From Wyeomyia smithii (Eukaryota > Arthropoda > Insecta > Diptera > Culicidae), in NCBI RefSeq assembly GCF_029784165.1, contig NC_073696.1, positions 177,809,825 through 177,873,824 on the forward strand: 64,000 bases of DNA, written 5' to 3'. Position numbers and translations under genes: made by a program. Of the stretch, positions 12,885 through 23,951 are shown one piece after another (within the stretch, counting starts at the first letter, position 1; each line of letters starts with the position of its first letter). The notes under the pieces were generated by a model. It was given only the letters and a program-made list of their open reading frames with translations, ran no database searches and was not told the DNA's origin.

Positions 12885-13689
12885 TTACAACATCAATATT
12901 TTTTAAGAGTGAATATACATTTATTGGATTGAAGCGTTCATGTAAATCTATTTTTACAAATAAAAGTTTGAATGAGCAAGGCTGGGTCTGACCGCTAGGT
13001 GGATTAACTTAGGTTTTTTTGTGTCTTTTTGTAATATTCTACTTTGAATGCAACCATAGGTTTCCTGTAAAAACATGAATGCTATGTGTTTATTGCATGG
13101 AATAAATAGGAGCAGTTCCACAAAAAAATCCCAGTTGTATATTTTTTTAAATTGTCATTTTTGCATAGGCGTTTCTATGGGTAAATGATGCCATATTGTG
13201 CAATTGGTTTCATATTTTTTTAAACACGACTTATTTTTTAAAGCTATTTGAAAATGCTATTTCGAGCAGGTATTGATGATTACAAATAGTTTTAGAACCT
13301 AAACGGTTTGTTTGATCGGTATGATGTCTTCGGCAAAGTTGTAGATAATAAAATTGAGTATATCGGCTTTCCAGTCATCTGCTTAGCAAAACAAAAATTT
13401 ATTTTCTATTTCCGACGTTTCGATTTAATATAAAAAAAATCTTTTTCAAGGATTAGAAAGGGTTGTAGATAATAATTTTGTCCGTTTTATTAACAGATGA
13501 CTGTTTTGTCACACGTGGTTGGATTTACCAGCCTTATCATTATCGAGTGACGAATTGAGGAATGTATCAAAGAAGAATACATGTTGATATAAAGTGATTG
13601 AAGTTTTCATTGAAACCCCAAAAGATTTTCTTTTACAGTTCAATTGTTTCAAATACAGAAAAATATTCAGCTAAATTTTCTCTTCATTT
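12885..13689. other. AT-rich gap without a gene
   Basis: No supported coding frame. The phrase ATGTCTTCGGCAAAGTTGTA (near 13324) recurs in similar form at 37290 and 43505, which suggests a dispersed repeat family. Confidence 0.5.
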
Positions 13690-14580
13690 CACTTATGCCA
13701 CTAGATTCTGTACAGCCACCACATGCCTTTTTTTTGCTGCAGAATGGCATTTTGTCTTAAATTGGTTTTCGCTTTCAATTGATTTTCTTTTATTTTTGGT
13801 TTTTCTTTTCTTCGGCTTCCGCTTTATGATAGCCCAATATTTTCCGATAAGGAGAAGATTTGGCGCGTTGGAAGCGTCCCTGTCCTTAGGCACACCATCT
13901 GCAAGTCGTTGGCGGTTTATTACTCCCTAGCATTATCCTCAACGACAGTATGCCAATTTCGGCCTAAACAGTACGGAACAATCGATTTTGGAAACACTCC
14001 GTTACGCAAATTCTTGTTGACGGTTCCGGTTGCAATGGAAATGTCGCTATTTTAGACACAGGTAGGTACAGGTAGCTGCACCTTAGCGCCCTTCGACATT
14101 TTTATATGCTTGAAAATGTCTACCCTATTTCCTCCTTCGGTTGCTGCATAATATTCCTGCTGTTAAAGTAGGCCTTGACGTAGGTTTCGTCGTCCATCAC
14201 CACGCAATCGAACATCGTCAGCATCAGTGTGTTCAGCTTGCGGGATCGTTCCGAGACTGTCTCGTTTTGTTTGCTGTCACGATTTGGGGTCTTATCTTAT
14301 GTTTCTTATAAGTTGACAGTCTGGCTCGTTTTTTTAGCCTGGCGCACGATTGTAGACGGCACTCTTAGTTTGTTTGCGACATCTCGGACGTAGAGGATGG
14401 GTTTCCGCTTGGTCACTCTTTTATCGTCTTCGCGGCTTCCGGGTTTCTTTTTTTTCGCCGATTTATGCTTTCTGGTATCGACAAACGCTCTCTGAACATT
14501 GTTATCACGTTGGGAACAGTTGCTTTGGCCACTTTGATTGATTTCGCCTACTCCGCGTACAAGTTACGATTTGGATTATT
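13690..14580 (-). pseudogene. Tc1/mariner transposase relic (DD37E-like)
   Basis: The minus strand encodes, across broken frames, the parts of a mariner-type transposase. An N-terminal helix-turn-helix-like portion (VAKATVPNVITMFRERLSIP) comes first, with RKPILYVRDVANKLRVPST after it. The first catalytic aspartate lies in CVVMDDETYVKAYF (about 14181-14198). A C-terminal NLLLIGKYWAIIKRKPKK block (about 13810-13865) is where the last acidic residue of DDE enzymes normally sits. That residue, usually in a P-I-E context, reads as Gly here. Such enzymes cut and paste DNA between terminal inverted repeats at TA sites. Frameshifts and the lost residue make it inactive. The CVVMDDETY and KYWAIIKRK signatures resemble mosquito DD37E elements, from memory. 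I did not find convincing terminal repeats. Confidence 0.75.
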
Positions 14581-15404
14581 GTGGAAGGCATCATTCTACA
14601 AAACTCGAATTTCAAACAATGCAATGCTTGAAATTTAACCTTGTTTATATTCTATTTGAAAGCACATTCTTTCCGTTAAGATTTGATACAGCTTTGAATA
14701 ATTGAAAAACATTGTGTTCATGTTTGCAAAAATGGTTTCAATTTAGTCATCACCCGATAATGCTTCCATCTCACTATCCTTTATCGTGGTTGGAAAGCTC
14801 ACCTTTCACACCACCACTTCATAACAATATAGTACTAGTTCTACGTAGCTATATCGGTACCTGTATATAAAAAAGCTAACATACTTATTTTGGTTCACTA
14901 TCCGTACATACGATGTTGGTACATGCTGTACTCAATGCAATCAGTATTCAATGCTCGTACAGATAATGGGAAAGACATCTATCGGAAATGCATTAGGATT
15001 TTCTACGCTGTACGTATTTTTTCGATTTGGGTATCTATACTGTTGCGTACCCTGAAATAGCTAGCAGAAGCAAAGAGAACATAATCAAAAAATTTATTAT
15101 AATTAAATTTTGAAAAACAGCTCTCAAGCATGAGCGAGATCGGTCGTCAGGAGGTTAGCATACATTTTCGAAACCGAACTGAATTTCATTTCTTTCAAAA
15201 ACTAATTTGAAACCAATTTCAACGTTCCGCTATAATCAATATTTGCAATCGGCTAGTAACGTGCATAATGGAAAATTCTTTTCAATCAAAGTTGTTAGCT
15301 TTGGTTTAGGAAAGTGGTATAACCATGTCGTATATTTGAAACAACAAAAGTGTAAGTCTGTGTAATTCGTAAACTACCAAACGAAATGTTTTATCTCTTA
15401 ATAG
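14581..15404. other. Gap without recognisable features
   Basis: AT-rich sequence between the mariner relic and the duplicated promoter-like blocks. No supported gene. Confidence 0.5.
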
Positions 15405-15749
15405 ATTTTTTGACGTAGAACTACGTTTTTCTTTAGCCTACCACATAGGGATGTAAATAGGAAAACTATTAACGAAAAAGGGACGAAATATGTCCCTTTT
15501 TAAATGCTTATAAATCGGTTTGTTTTCAACCGATTTCCTTCATTTTTGCAGCAATTGTTTGGAAAATTATACACGCATCCACCCAAATGTAGAAAATTGT
15601 TGATTGATTATGCATACTATTGTACTATTGATAATTGTCAAGCCTTGTTTAAACGAAAATTACGTCCTCTGATTGGTCGTTATATGATTGCTTCCCAAGC
15701 ACGGTCGACAGAATCATATACCTTGCAATTGAAAACATGCTATTTGGCC

Positions 15750-15785
15750 TATATAAGAGCCTGTTTCAGCCGAAGTCGCTCATAA
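15750..15785 (+). promoter_or_regulatory. Candidate core promoter P1, block X
   Basis: TATATAAG at 15750-15757 is followed about 30 bp later by TCATAA at 15780. Inverted CCAAT (ATTGG) lies upstream near 15671. Spacing fits an RNA polymerase II core promoter. In the second block the corresponding TATA is eroded (near 19331). Confidence 0.4.
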
Positions 15786-15980
15786 TAGTTCTGGACAGCG
15801 ACAAGTTGTCAACAGCAGTCGTCCTTCCTTAGCAGCAGCACTAGCCCTGTGGTTGGTCACCACGTCTCAGGAGCAGCGCGGTTCTTCTCAGCGTGCGTCG
15901 CCAGACTGCCATTATTCCCCCGTGTTAGGGCAGCATGGAGATCGTCTCGTCATCACCAAATCCAATTTTGAACAGCAAAA

Positions 15981-15997
15981 TGCCTTTTTTCAAGGCA
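15981..15997 (+). other. Histone-like 3' hairpin, 5-nt loop
   Basis: TGCCTT and AAGGCA form a 6-bp stem around TTTTC, directly followed by AAATAAA. It resembles the replication-dependent histone 3' hairpin but has one extra loop base and a T-A first pair. It also overlaps the end of a short reading frame (stop at 16000-16002). Confidence 0.3.
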
Positions 15998-16719
15998 AAT
16001 AAACAAGTCATTGAAAGTTATTAATTTTTGACAACGTAAGCAAGCCTTCTGTGCGGATTCTAGCAGTTACATCTGTCGCGGCCGTCTAATTTACAGAAGG
16101 TGAAATAGCTTCCACAGTGCATGTTGTCCGTGTATCTTAACTCTCCCACTGTTGGGGCAGCACAAAGGTTGCGATCAGCAACCTATTTTGAAAAGCAAAA
16201 TTCTTTTTTTCAAGGCAAATAAACAAGTAATTGAAGGGTGAAAATTTCCTAGCATCAACACAAGCAAACATTCTTCGCGGGATCCTAGCAATCAAATTCT
16301 GTTGTAGTTTATTTAGTTAATACCCCCACTGTTGGGACAGCACAAAGGCTGCGATCAACATAATCGATTTTGAATAACAAACTGCCCTGTTAGAACGCAT
16401 TCACAAAGGCAGTTAATCCGAATATGCAGTACTGATATAAAGTCGATTCTATCAATCAGCATTAACAGAATTGCGTCGTCTCTCAACTGCTCAGTTGCAA
16501 CATGATGCAACACGCGACAGCGACAAACGAAATCGCTTGCTTGATATTACAAGACGTAATACGATAGGGGTAATATCGTTGCGTGTGTGAGAGCACCATC
16601 GGTGTTTACTAGCTGGATACAAAAATCAAACGCGAATTATGGAATAGTTCGTCTAAAGTATATTAGAAAATTAGACAACTGAACTGAAAGGCGTGGCCTA
16701 CTACGTAGCACCCTTCGGC

Positions 16720-16762
16720 TATAAATAGGGGTTTCTGGGAAAACTAGCTACATTCATTAGTC
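16720..16762 (+). promoter_or_regulatory. Candidate core promoter P2, block X
   Basis: TATAAATA at 16720-16727 is followed by an initiator-like TCATTA at 16754, inside CATTCATTAGTCGG. The TATA-to-initiator distance (about 33 bp) and the flanking sequence are conserved in block Z at 20742-20783, although the sequence between them has diverged. This supports selection on, or recent duplication of, a promoter. Confidence 0.45.
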
Positions 16763-16880
16763 GGAAGGCGAGCTGGATGGACCGTCCACAACGTTGACAG
16801 CAGTAGAAGCAGATACAGCACTCAGAAGTAACAGCGGGTTGTGCCTGTGGCTGCCTTCAAATTAAATAAATCACTTGCGC

Positions 16881-17495
16881 TGTAGTTGGTCACCATGTCT
16901 CAGTAGCAGCGCGGTTCTTCTCAGCGTGCCTCGCCAGACTGCCATTATTCCCCCACTGTTGGGGCAGCATAAAGATCGTCATCATCAAATCCAATTTTGA
17001 ACAGCAAAATGCCTTTTTTCAAGGCAAATAAACAAGTCATTGAAAGTTAATAATTTTTGACAACGTAAGCAGGCGTTCTGTGCGGATTCTAGCAGTTACA
17101 TCTGTCGCGGCCGTCAAATTTACAAGAGGTGAAATAGCTTCCACAGTGCATGTTATCCGTGTATCTTAACTCCCCCACTGTCGGGGCAGCACAAAGGTTG
17201 CGATCAGCAACCGATTTTGAGCAACAAAATGCCTTTTTGGCGTAGAGCTATGTTTTACTTTAGCATACCACACAGGGATGCAAACTGAAAAACTGGGACG
17301 AAATTTGTCCCTTTTCAAATGCTTATAGGTCGGTTGGTTTTCAACCGATTTTCTTCATTCTTGCAGCAACCGATTGGAAAATTATACATGTATCTGCCCA
17401 AATGCAGAAAAATGTTGTTTGAATCTACGAACTATTGCACTATTGAAAATTGTCAAGCCTTGTTGAAATAAAAATAACGTCCTCTGATTGGTCGC
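16881..17495 (+). repeat. Partial block Y of the duplicated family
   Basis: The first unit starts CACCATGTCTCAGTAGCAGC, so here an ATG replaces the ACG of block X but a TAG follows three codons in. A unit with 'gtcggggcagcac' (17181) comes next. It breaks into a truncated P1-like module (17236-17495), which has the 'ccacacagggatg' and 'aaccgattttcttc' phrases of 15440-15540 but stops before the TATA. Confidence 0.55.
17010..17026 (+). other. Histone-like 3' hairpin, 5-nt loop (block Y)
   Basis: Same TGCCTT/AAGGCA stem and TTTTC loop as in block X, followed by AAATAAA. Confidence 0.3.
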
Positions 17496-17500
17496 TTGCT

Positions 17501-17635
17501 TGCTGTGTGTGTATGATATGGTATCATGTGTGTATGTGTATATGATATGGTATGATGTGTATGGTATAATGATATGGTATGATGTGTGTGTGTGTGTCTA
17601 TGATATGGTATGATTTGTGTGTGTGTGCTGTGTAT
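17501..17635 (+). repeat. Compound TG / TGATATGGTA microsatellite
   Basis: Alternating (TG)n runs and ATGATATGGTATGATG repeats. It lies exactly where the P1-like module of block Y is cut off. Confidence 0.85.
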
Positions 17636-17718
17636 GGTTTTTTACTCGGCACGATCTGCTAACTGCTGAAACCGGTTCACGAAATTCACAACCCTTCATT
17701 AGTAGACATTATAACTCA

Positions 17719-17822
17719 TTACCCAAGTAAAAATATTGGTTTTATCAAAGTTTTATAGCGCTCAATACAGCCAAAAAAGCGCTTTAAAACTTTGATTAAA
17801 ACAGTTGTGTTACTAGGGTAAT
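17719..17822. mobile_element. Small foldback MITE
   Basis: The ends read ATTACCC and GGGTAAT. The inner arms TTTTATCAAAGTTTTATAGC and GCGCTTTAAAACTTTGATTA pair around a ~18-nt loop. It has no coding capacity. Whether the ATTA belongs to the element or to a target duplication is unclear. Confidence 0.6.
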
Positions 17823-19004
17823 GAAACACTCAATGCATTTGTTAATAGTGTACGTAGTTCTACGTCATTTATGCGGTCGTGTCTAGGATACAACCTCCTA
17901 CTTTTTGGGTAACGCTCAGTTTGTAACAATAAATGCGAAATGATCGATTATGTGTCAACATTCTTGGGCATAAAATCGCATTATTCCTATCGACCGTATC
18001 ACAAACATGTAATCAATTTCATCTGTTCATTTCTGCTTGACGCTAATCGAATAAACATCGTTTACTCGCATCCAACCGGTTGGTAACACAAATGTAGTAA
18101 GAGGAAATTATCTGACGAAAGGGTTCTTCTTCGCCCACACGCTTGACGAATGACTGTATCCTTGACTGTACCTCACTGAAAACTTCAGGTCCAATCACGT
18201 GGTCTTACTTAAATCATCAAGTGAAACTTGATGTGAGCTGAAAGTTAAAAATAACAAGTCACGTCTCACTGTTGGGAAAATAAAGCGCAGTGTAAGATAT
18301 GATGATGGGCTTCCGAACGGCGGTGGCTCCCAACCGGGAGATTCTGGGCATAGTCTGTACTGTTTTGAAGCCCACACCCAGTCGATGTGAAGTGCTTCTT
18401 TGGGGTAGGGGAAATTGATTTTTCCGTTTTGTTTGCCCTCTATCATCGTGGATTATATCCCAAGGAACGTTTTCTTGGCGTTGCAAACAAGCTGGAAGCC
18501 ACGGCGTGCCGTCCCTTATGCCTCCTGGAAACTAGAGTTGAACTCATATTGATATTTATCTGGAGAGCTTTTTCCGGTGTAGAACTACGCTGAGTGAGTA
18601 CACTTGTAGCGAGTTTCCTTTGTTTAGATTTGTAGGTAGGATGTCTCTTCTTGATTTCGAGCGTATTATTATCGCTACATTGCACTACTTGATTTTAATG
18701 TGCTAGAAAACGTTCATGTATGTAAGTAATCATTGTGTAGTATTTTAGCGCTCTTAACATATGTATAACTTCTATTCGAGTAATGTTTGGATGAATAAAA
18801 TTAAATGACATTCAAAGTACTAGTATGTCAAGATACGACTGTGTCTTTGATCACCAGACTTAACAGTTTTATCATTTTGCATGTTTTTTTTTTTCAAATG
18901 ACACTTTAGAACATATTTCGATCTCTAATAAAAGAATTCTAAATTACTCAAAACTAATGCATGCACAATTTGCTAGTACTGCTCTATTTTGAAGTAGAAT
19001 ACTT
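17823..19004. other. Gap without a supported gene
   Basis: Overlapping short frames at 18195-18685 show no motif and point in both directions. No repeats were recognised. Confidence 0.5.
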
Positions 19005-19541
19005 CTCTCAGAAAGTTCGGCTACATAGGGATGTGAAATGAAAATCTAAAACCGAAAAAAAGTGAAAAATATGTCCAATTTCAAATGCTAATAAATCGGT
19101 TAGTATTCGATCGATTTTCTTCGTTCTTGTAGCAATAGATTGGAAATTCTTCTAAAATTCTTCCTAAAAGAAGATAATTGTAATTTTATTATTCACACTA
19201 TTGTACTATTGAAAATAGTCAAGCCTTGTCAGAACGGAAAATTCGACCTCTGATTGGTCGTTATATGATGGTTCCCAAGCACGGTCGACAGAATCATATA
19301 TCTTGCAATTGAAAACATGCTATTTGCCCAAAATTAGAGCCTGTTTCAGCCGAAGCCGCTCATAATAGTTCTAGACAGTGACAACAGCAGTCGTCCTTCC
19401 TTAGCAGCAGCACTAGCCCTGTGGTTGGTCTCCACGTCTCAGCGCGGTTCTTCTCAGCGTGTGTAGCCAGACTGCCATTATTGTCCCGTGTTGGGGCAGC
19501 ATGAAGATTGCCATCAGGAAATCCAATTTTGAACATCAAAA

Positions 19542-19557
19542 TGCCTTTTTCAAGGCA
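19542..19557 (+). other. Histone-like 3' hairpin, 4-nt TTTC loop (block Z)
   Basis: TGCCTT-TTTC-AAGGCA has exactly the 6-bp stem and 4-nt loop of the histone mRNA hairpin. It departs from the consensus GGYYCT stem mainly in the first base pair. AAATAAA follows. Confidence 0.35.
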
Positions 19558-20216
19558 AATAAACAAGTTATTGAAAGTTAATAATTTTTGACAACGCAAG
19601 CAAGCATTCTGTGTTGGATCCTAGCAATTTAAATCTGTCGCCCCGTCTAATTAACTGAATGTGAAATATTTTCCACAGTGCATGTTGTCCGTGTATCTTA
19701 TGTCGAATTCGTTTTTACGGCAGGACTATCCCGTCCCGGACTACGCTTTGCAGCTGAAAAAAATAAACACTTTCCGAGCAGTTGCAATGGTGTGCGTAAT
19801 ACCAGAGGTAACTGTTACTTTTGTTTTGGTCATTATCGCCAATGTCTTTTATCGCATTTGTGCTACTGTACGAAAAATTTGCCAATTTACTGAAAAATAA
19901 CAAAATAAAATTCAACCTGATGGTTGACACGCGAAGAACGATAATCAAAGCAAACCGATTTTGACACATTTTTTTTTATTTTGACACATACGTGTGAATG
20001 TGTTGGTGTCTTCAAAACTACACTCTGTTTCTTGCTCGGACTGTCCGGGACAGAAAAAGGGTAGTCCGGGAAAATACGGCTAATGTAAAAAAAACAGTGA
20101 TAGGACAAAGTGTAGTTCGCGGGGTAGCTACACCGCAAAAACAAAAACGACATTAATTCCCTTACTGTTAGGGCAGCTCAAAGGTTGCGATTAACAACCG
20201 ATTTTGAACCGCAAAA

Positions 20217-20232
20217 TGCCTTTTTCAAGGCA
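20217..20232 (+). other. Histone-like 3' hairpin, 4-nt TTTC loop (block Z, second unit)
   Basis: Identical 16-nt hairpin to 19542-19557, again followed by AAATAAAC. Confidence 0.35.
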
Positions 20233-20741
20233 AATAAACAAAAAATTGAAGGTTAACAATTTTCTGGCATCAACACAAGCAGACATTCTGTGCGGGGTGC
20301 AATCAAATTCTGTTGTAGTTGTCTAATTTTTACTTTATTGAGTTAACCCCCCACTGTTGGGGCAGCGCAAAGGCTGTGATCAGCATAATCGATTTTGAAT
20401 AACAAACTGCCCTGTTAGAACGCATTCACGAAAGCAGTTAGTTCGACTATGCTGAGCTAATATGAAGTCGATTCAATCAATCAGCATGAACAGAATTTCG
20501 TCGTCTCCCAGCTGCCAAGTTGCAACATGATGCAACACGCAACAGCAAGCAAACGTAATCACTTGATGTTATAAGCCGCAATACGGTTAGGGATGAATCG
20601 TTGCGTGTGTGAGAGTACCATCGGTGTTTATTCGCTGGACACAAAAATCAATTGCGAATTGTGGAATAATTCGTCTGAAGAACATTAGAGAATGGAAAAA
20701 CTGAACTGAAAGGCGTGGCCTATTTCGTAGCACTATTCAAC

Positions 20742-20783
20742 TATAAAAGAGTGTTTCAGGGAAATCTAGCTACATTCATTAGT
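20742..20783 (+). promoter_or_regulatory. Candidate core promoter P2, block Z
   Basis: TATAAAAG at 20742-20749 with CATTCATTAGTCGG starting near 20774. It matches block X in order, flanks ('aggcgtggcc' upstream, 'gctggatggaccgtccac' downstream) and spacing. Confidence 0.45.
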
Positions 20784-21129
20784 CGGAAGGTGAGCTGGAT
20801 GGACCGTCCACAACGTTGACAGCAGTAGCAGCAGATATCAGCACTCAGCAGTAACAGAGGATAGCAGCGGGTTGCGCCTGTAGCTGCCCTCAAATTAAAC
20901 AAATCACTAGCCCTGTGGTTGGTCACCACGTCTCAGGCCTCTGCCATGCTGAACGCCAACGCGAGCGATCGGGTGAGATTTTTGCCGTACATCAGCCGGC
21001 ACTCCCTTTAATGGAAAATTTGGATCATTTTGTTCAGAAGAATATTACTGTCGGTAATATTAGAGAGATGCGATTGCATTATATCCGATATGTAATTGAA
21101 CAATTGTTCTTTTGAGGACAAATAAAACA

Positions 21130-22887
21130 CTTAGTTTAAAGAGTTAATAGCTTTGGGTACCAGTAGCAGTATTGTAACAGCCTCAGCGGTAGGTGGAGCC
21201 AGTACTTTCCTGAGGCCGATGTTATAAGGGAAAATGGAAGCGGCACAGCGAAACAGTTCGGGTGTGCTTAGACGCGCGTCATTTTTCGTTGTTGATATTA
21301 TTCCCCACATGAAACGACGCGCTTTCGTACGATAGCGGCGGTATTAGCGGTAGATGCAATTGCCAACACTTACTTTAGTAAAGCCGTGTCTAATTTCAAT
21401 GCGAAAACACCTTTCTATTGTGTTGGGCGTGCGCATTAGACCTCTGCCAGGCTAAACGCGAAAAGCGGCGCGAACCGATTCGCCCGGCCGTAGGTTAATG
21501 TACAGCCGGCCGTAAGTAGAGCTGTGTAAAAGTATTCTACTTCAACCTTGCGGTCGTGGCTTTGCACACAACCCTCCTGTGATTTTTTCTAATACTGCCC
21601 TCGTCCTTCTGTGGTTTGGAGCATCTCGCTGTGTGTCTTTCAATCCGACGCAACTTTCAACCAAATCCATCGAAAGTTTATTGTCGCACCAAGCAGCACT
21701 ATTCAACCTCATTTATTATTTTAATCGATCGAGAACCAGCAGCCGGAAACTGAATTTCATTTTTCACTACACTTGCAGAGGAATAAATTTTGTCGAGAGG
21801 TGAGATTAATCTAATTGAAGCTCATTAATTTCTGCTAGCAACTTGTTCCCGCCGGGACCCGTGACATTTGGCAAACAAATTATTAGCTTTATTTCGCAGA
21901 TTGAATCGTTATTGTCTGTGATGTAATGGATAATTCGAGTTCTGTTATATGATATTAAACACGAACTGGTTGTCAACCATAATGGTGATCTCAAAATATG
22001 ATGTTCTTTCATGGTATGTTAAAATTTCTCAGCCTGGGGTTCAAATAGGCACTTAAAATTTGACTGTGGAATAATAGACAAACTACATATTGCAAAATAT
22101 ATTTTCTGAACTGTTAGTGACTTTCTAGGCAAGTTTATTCAATTTCAATATGTTTTTCATTTCGAAATTCCAGATAGGTTTAAGTTGATGCATGAGCCAT
22201 CATCAATCCGTCAAATCCCGGCTGGGGCGTTCTTCTGTGTCGAACAATGAGAAGACCTATATTTTCCATGATACAGCATAACCAGCTTTGGTACATTGAA
22301 CAGTTCTAGTGAATCGAGCCTTGGTACACAATTGTGTAAGTTATTTGCATTAAGCAGGGAGAAATGTGCAGTCAGACTTCGATAGCATAAGTTTTTGCAA
22401 AGTAAGGAAATAAGAAAAATCTGCACACTATATAGGAGACTTGCAGATAGGATGTAGCTTTTCCCATGAAAATATTTGATGAAAGATTAGAAAAATATTT
22501 GTCTACCCCTCGTCCAGTACAGCAATAGAGCAAATCCACATACGAATGCTGTCCCGAGCAGAGTGTTATAACTATACCTACTTTATATTCTGATAATAAT
22601 TATGTCAAACAGTGATCATATGTATGATATTGTAGAATTGTTGGCTAATTCAAATTAATGAACAATGAATTATATAATTCGCTTACCTCGAAGTTTTGTT
22701 TAGCATATTATATTTCCCTTAAATAGCAAAAAAATTCTCTGCCTGAAACTCAAGATTTGGGTTTGTTGATTAGGTGTCAAATTATAAATCAATGTTGCTT
22801 TTCATGCTTCTCGGTTGCGAAAGCAGAAAGCTCTGCATCCCGACGTCATATTTTACGACCTGGACCATCGTTTCTTGCCCGCGTTTT
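21130..22887. other. Stretch without a supported gene
   Basis: GC-richer near 21150-21550, where 'cctctgcca-gct-aacgc' (21440) echoes 20937, so a further diverged piece of the duplicated family may be present. The rest is AT-rich with short unsupported frames. Confidence 0.45.
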
Positions 22888-23220
22888 TCACCCCAGGGTT
22901 AGAGCTTTGCAAATAATAGTTCTGAGTGGGACGTGAGAAGTCAAAATTTCATTTCCATCCTCGCTTTCTCTGTGTAGAAATGTACTGGCCTCGCTTAGTA
23001 TGATTTCTTTCGTTTGCATAACGCTAGCATTTTGGAAGAGGACAGTTGTGTATATGGGCCATAAAACTATTTTATACTTTCTAACAATGGCAGTCTGCTG
23101 TTCCATGGCATTTTTATGAGAAAAGTCGCTATGTTTTGCGATTGTTTGAGTCATGAATCGAAAAATCAGTGTTAAATTACTATGAAATAATGTTGAAAAT
23201 AGTTTATTTTGAGAGAGCAT
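22888..23220 (-). pseudogene. Coding-like stretch, unidentified (possible downstream exon)
   Basis: This open minus-strand frame of 110 codons has a balanced, protein-like composition in its second half (residues 39-110, with phrases such as YKIVLWPIYTTVLFQN and IILSEASTFLHRE). It is preceded on the minus strand by CTTTTATGTTTTAG, a fair splice-acceptor-like sequence. I do not recognise the protein. It lies downstream of, and on the same strand as, the coding-like stretch at 23412-23951. Together they could be exons of a decayed host gene or pieces of an integrated viral gene. No domain or catalytic motif supports either. Confidence 0.25.
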
Positions 23221-23411
23221 CTAAAACATAAAAGCTCACTCTACACTTCCCATAAAATGGAAGCCTCGTGATTTATATACTACTTACATAGATTATTTAC
23301 GAATCTTGTGATTGTGACTCAACTTGAATGAAACTTTGTGCGTGTCTCGGTCCAAAGTTATTTTTGAGGAGAAAGATCAAAGCGATAAATGTACGGTACA
23401 CACTTCTGTGC

Positions 23412-23951
23412 CTACATTCTCTCTAGCGTCATAACGATAAACTTGTCAAGATCGTATATCGTATTTTGAGTTTTCTCACGATATGCTTTCATGGGGAATG
23501 AAATCACATGCAAATTAAATGCACCCCTTTTCACTTCCGCACAGACAATACCGGTTTTATGATTGGTAGTCACGGAACTTGTCAGGATCTGCTGCACATA
23601 ATCGCAAGTCCTTTCCATGCTTGTTATAATTCCATATCCCGAAAGATCCGAGTAGCAAGTATAGGCAGTATTCCACAGTTGGAGGAGCTTTAGCAAAAAT
23701 TACGATGCCGGTGAGATGGTAAATTTCGTCATATTTTGCTTGATAAAGTGAAAGTCACGTACCTCTCCCCACTTCACCGTGATTTTTTCATTCACATGTT
23801 TTTCAACCACGACACAAAACCAGTAAAATTTCTCCGCTCGCTTGACAAATGAACCCACAGGCAGATTTAAGGGATGCATTTTATATGTAGGGATGCGCGT
23901 CATTGTGTTACCGTTTATCATTTGTAACGCAGTATCAGTCCGCGATGGAAT
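23412..23951 (-). pseudogene. Coding-like stretch with one in-frame stop, unidentified
   Basis: Two minus-strand frames (23921-23700 and 23696-23412) are in the same phase and separated by a single TAA at 23700-23702. The frame is also open upstream to about 23951. It gives about 178 codons with a protein-like composition (EKFYWFCVVVEKHVNEK; ERTCDYVQQILTSSVTTNHK). I see no signal peptide, repeat or known motif. One interruption in such a length suggests a relatively young pseudogene or an integrated foreign gene, but chance cannot be excluded. Confidence 0.3.

Larger units (their letters stand above)
15405..16880 (+). repeat. Duplicated block X: two promoter-like modules and short units
   Basis: In order the block holds module P1 (15405-15840: ATTGG boxes, TATATAAG, initiator-like TCATAA), a unit beginning GTTGGTCACCACGTCTCAG, two further units each containing a 'gttggggcagcac' phrase (15925, 16155, 16334), and module P2 (about 16400-16880: TATAAATA and CATTCATTAGTC). 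The same order recurs at 19005-20925, and part of it at 16881-17495. I do not recognise the family. Transposon, histone-like and unknown multicopy gene are all possible. Confidence 0.6.
19005..20925 (+). repeat. Duplicated block Z, colinear with block X
   Basis: P1-like module (19005-19420), first unit (19420-19650), further units (20150-20440) and P2 module (20440-20925) follow the same order as in block X, with roughly 80-90% similarity by eye. An insertion unique to Z occupies about 19700-20150. It includes GGTAGCTACACCGCAAAAAC, a phrase with an inverted relative near 49915. The shared order means the two blocks arose by duplicating a ~1.5-kb segment, not by separate transposition of short repeats. 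Confidence 0.55.

Noticed and set aside
20915..21115. 66-codon frame ending just before AATAAA
   Set aside because: It has no upstream ATG and no match that I recognise, and the frame differs from the one following the shared ACGTCTCAG junction. Kept only as part of the finding on the duplicated family.
21430..21510. Possible histone H2A N-terminal coding remnant
   Set aside because: A few residues can be aligned by eye, but a stop follows and the match is within chance.
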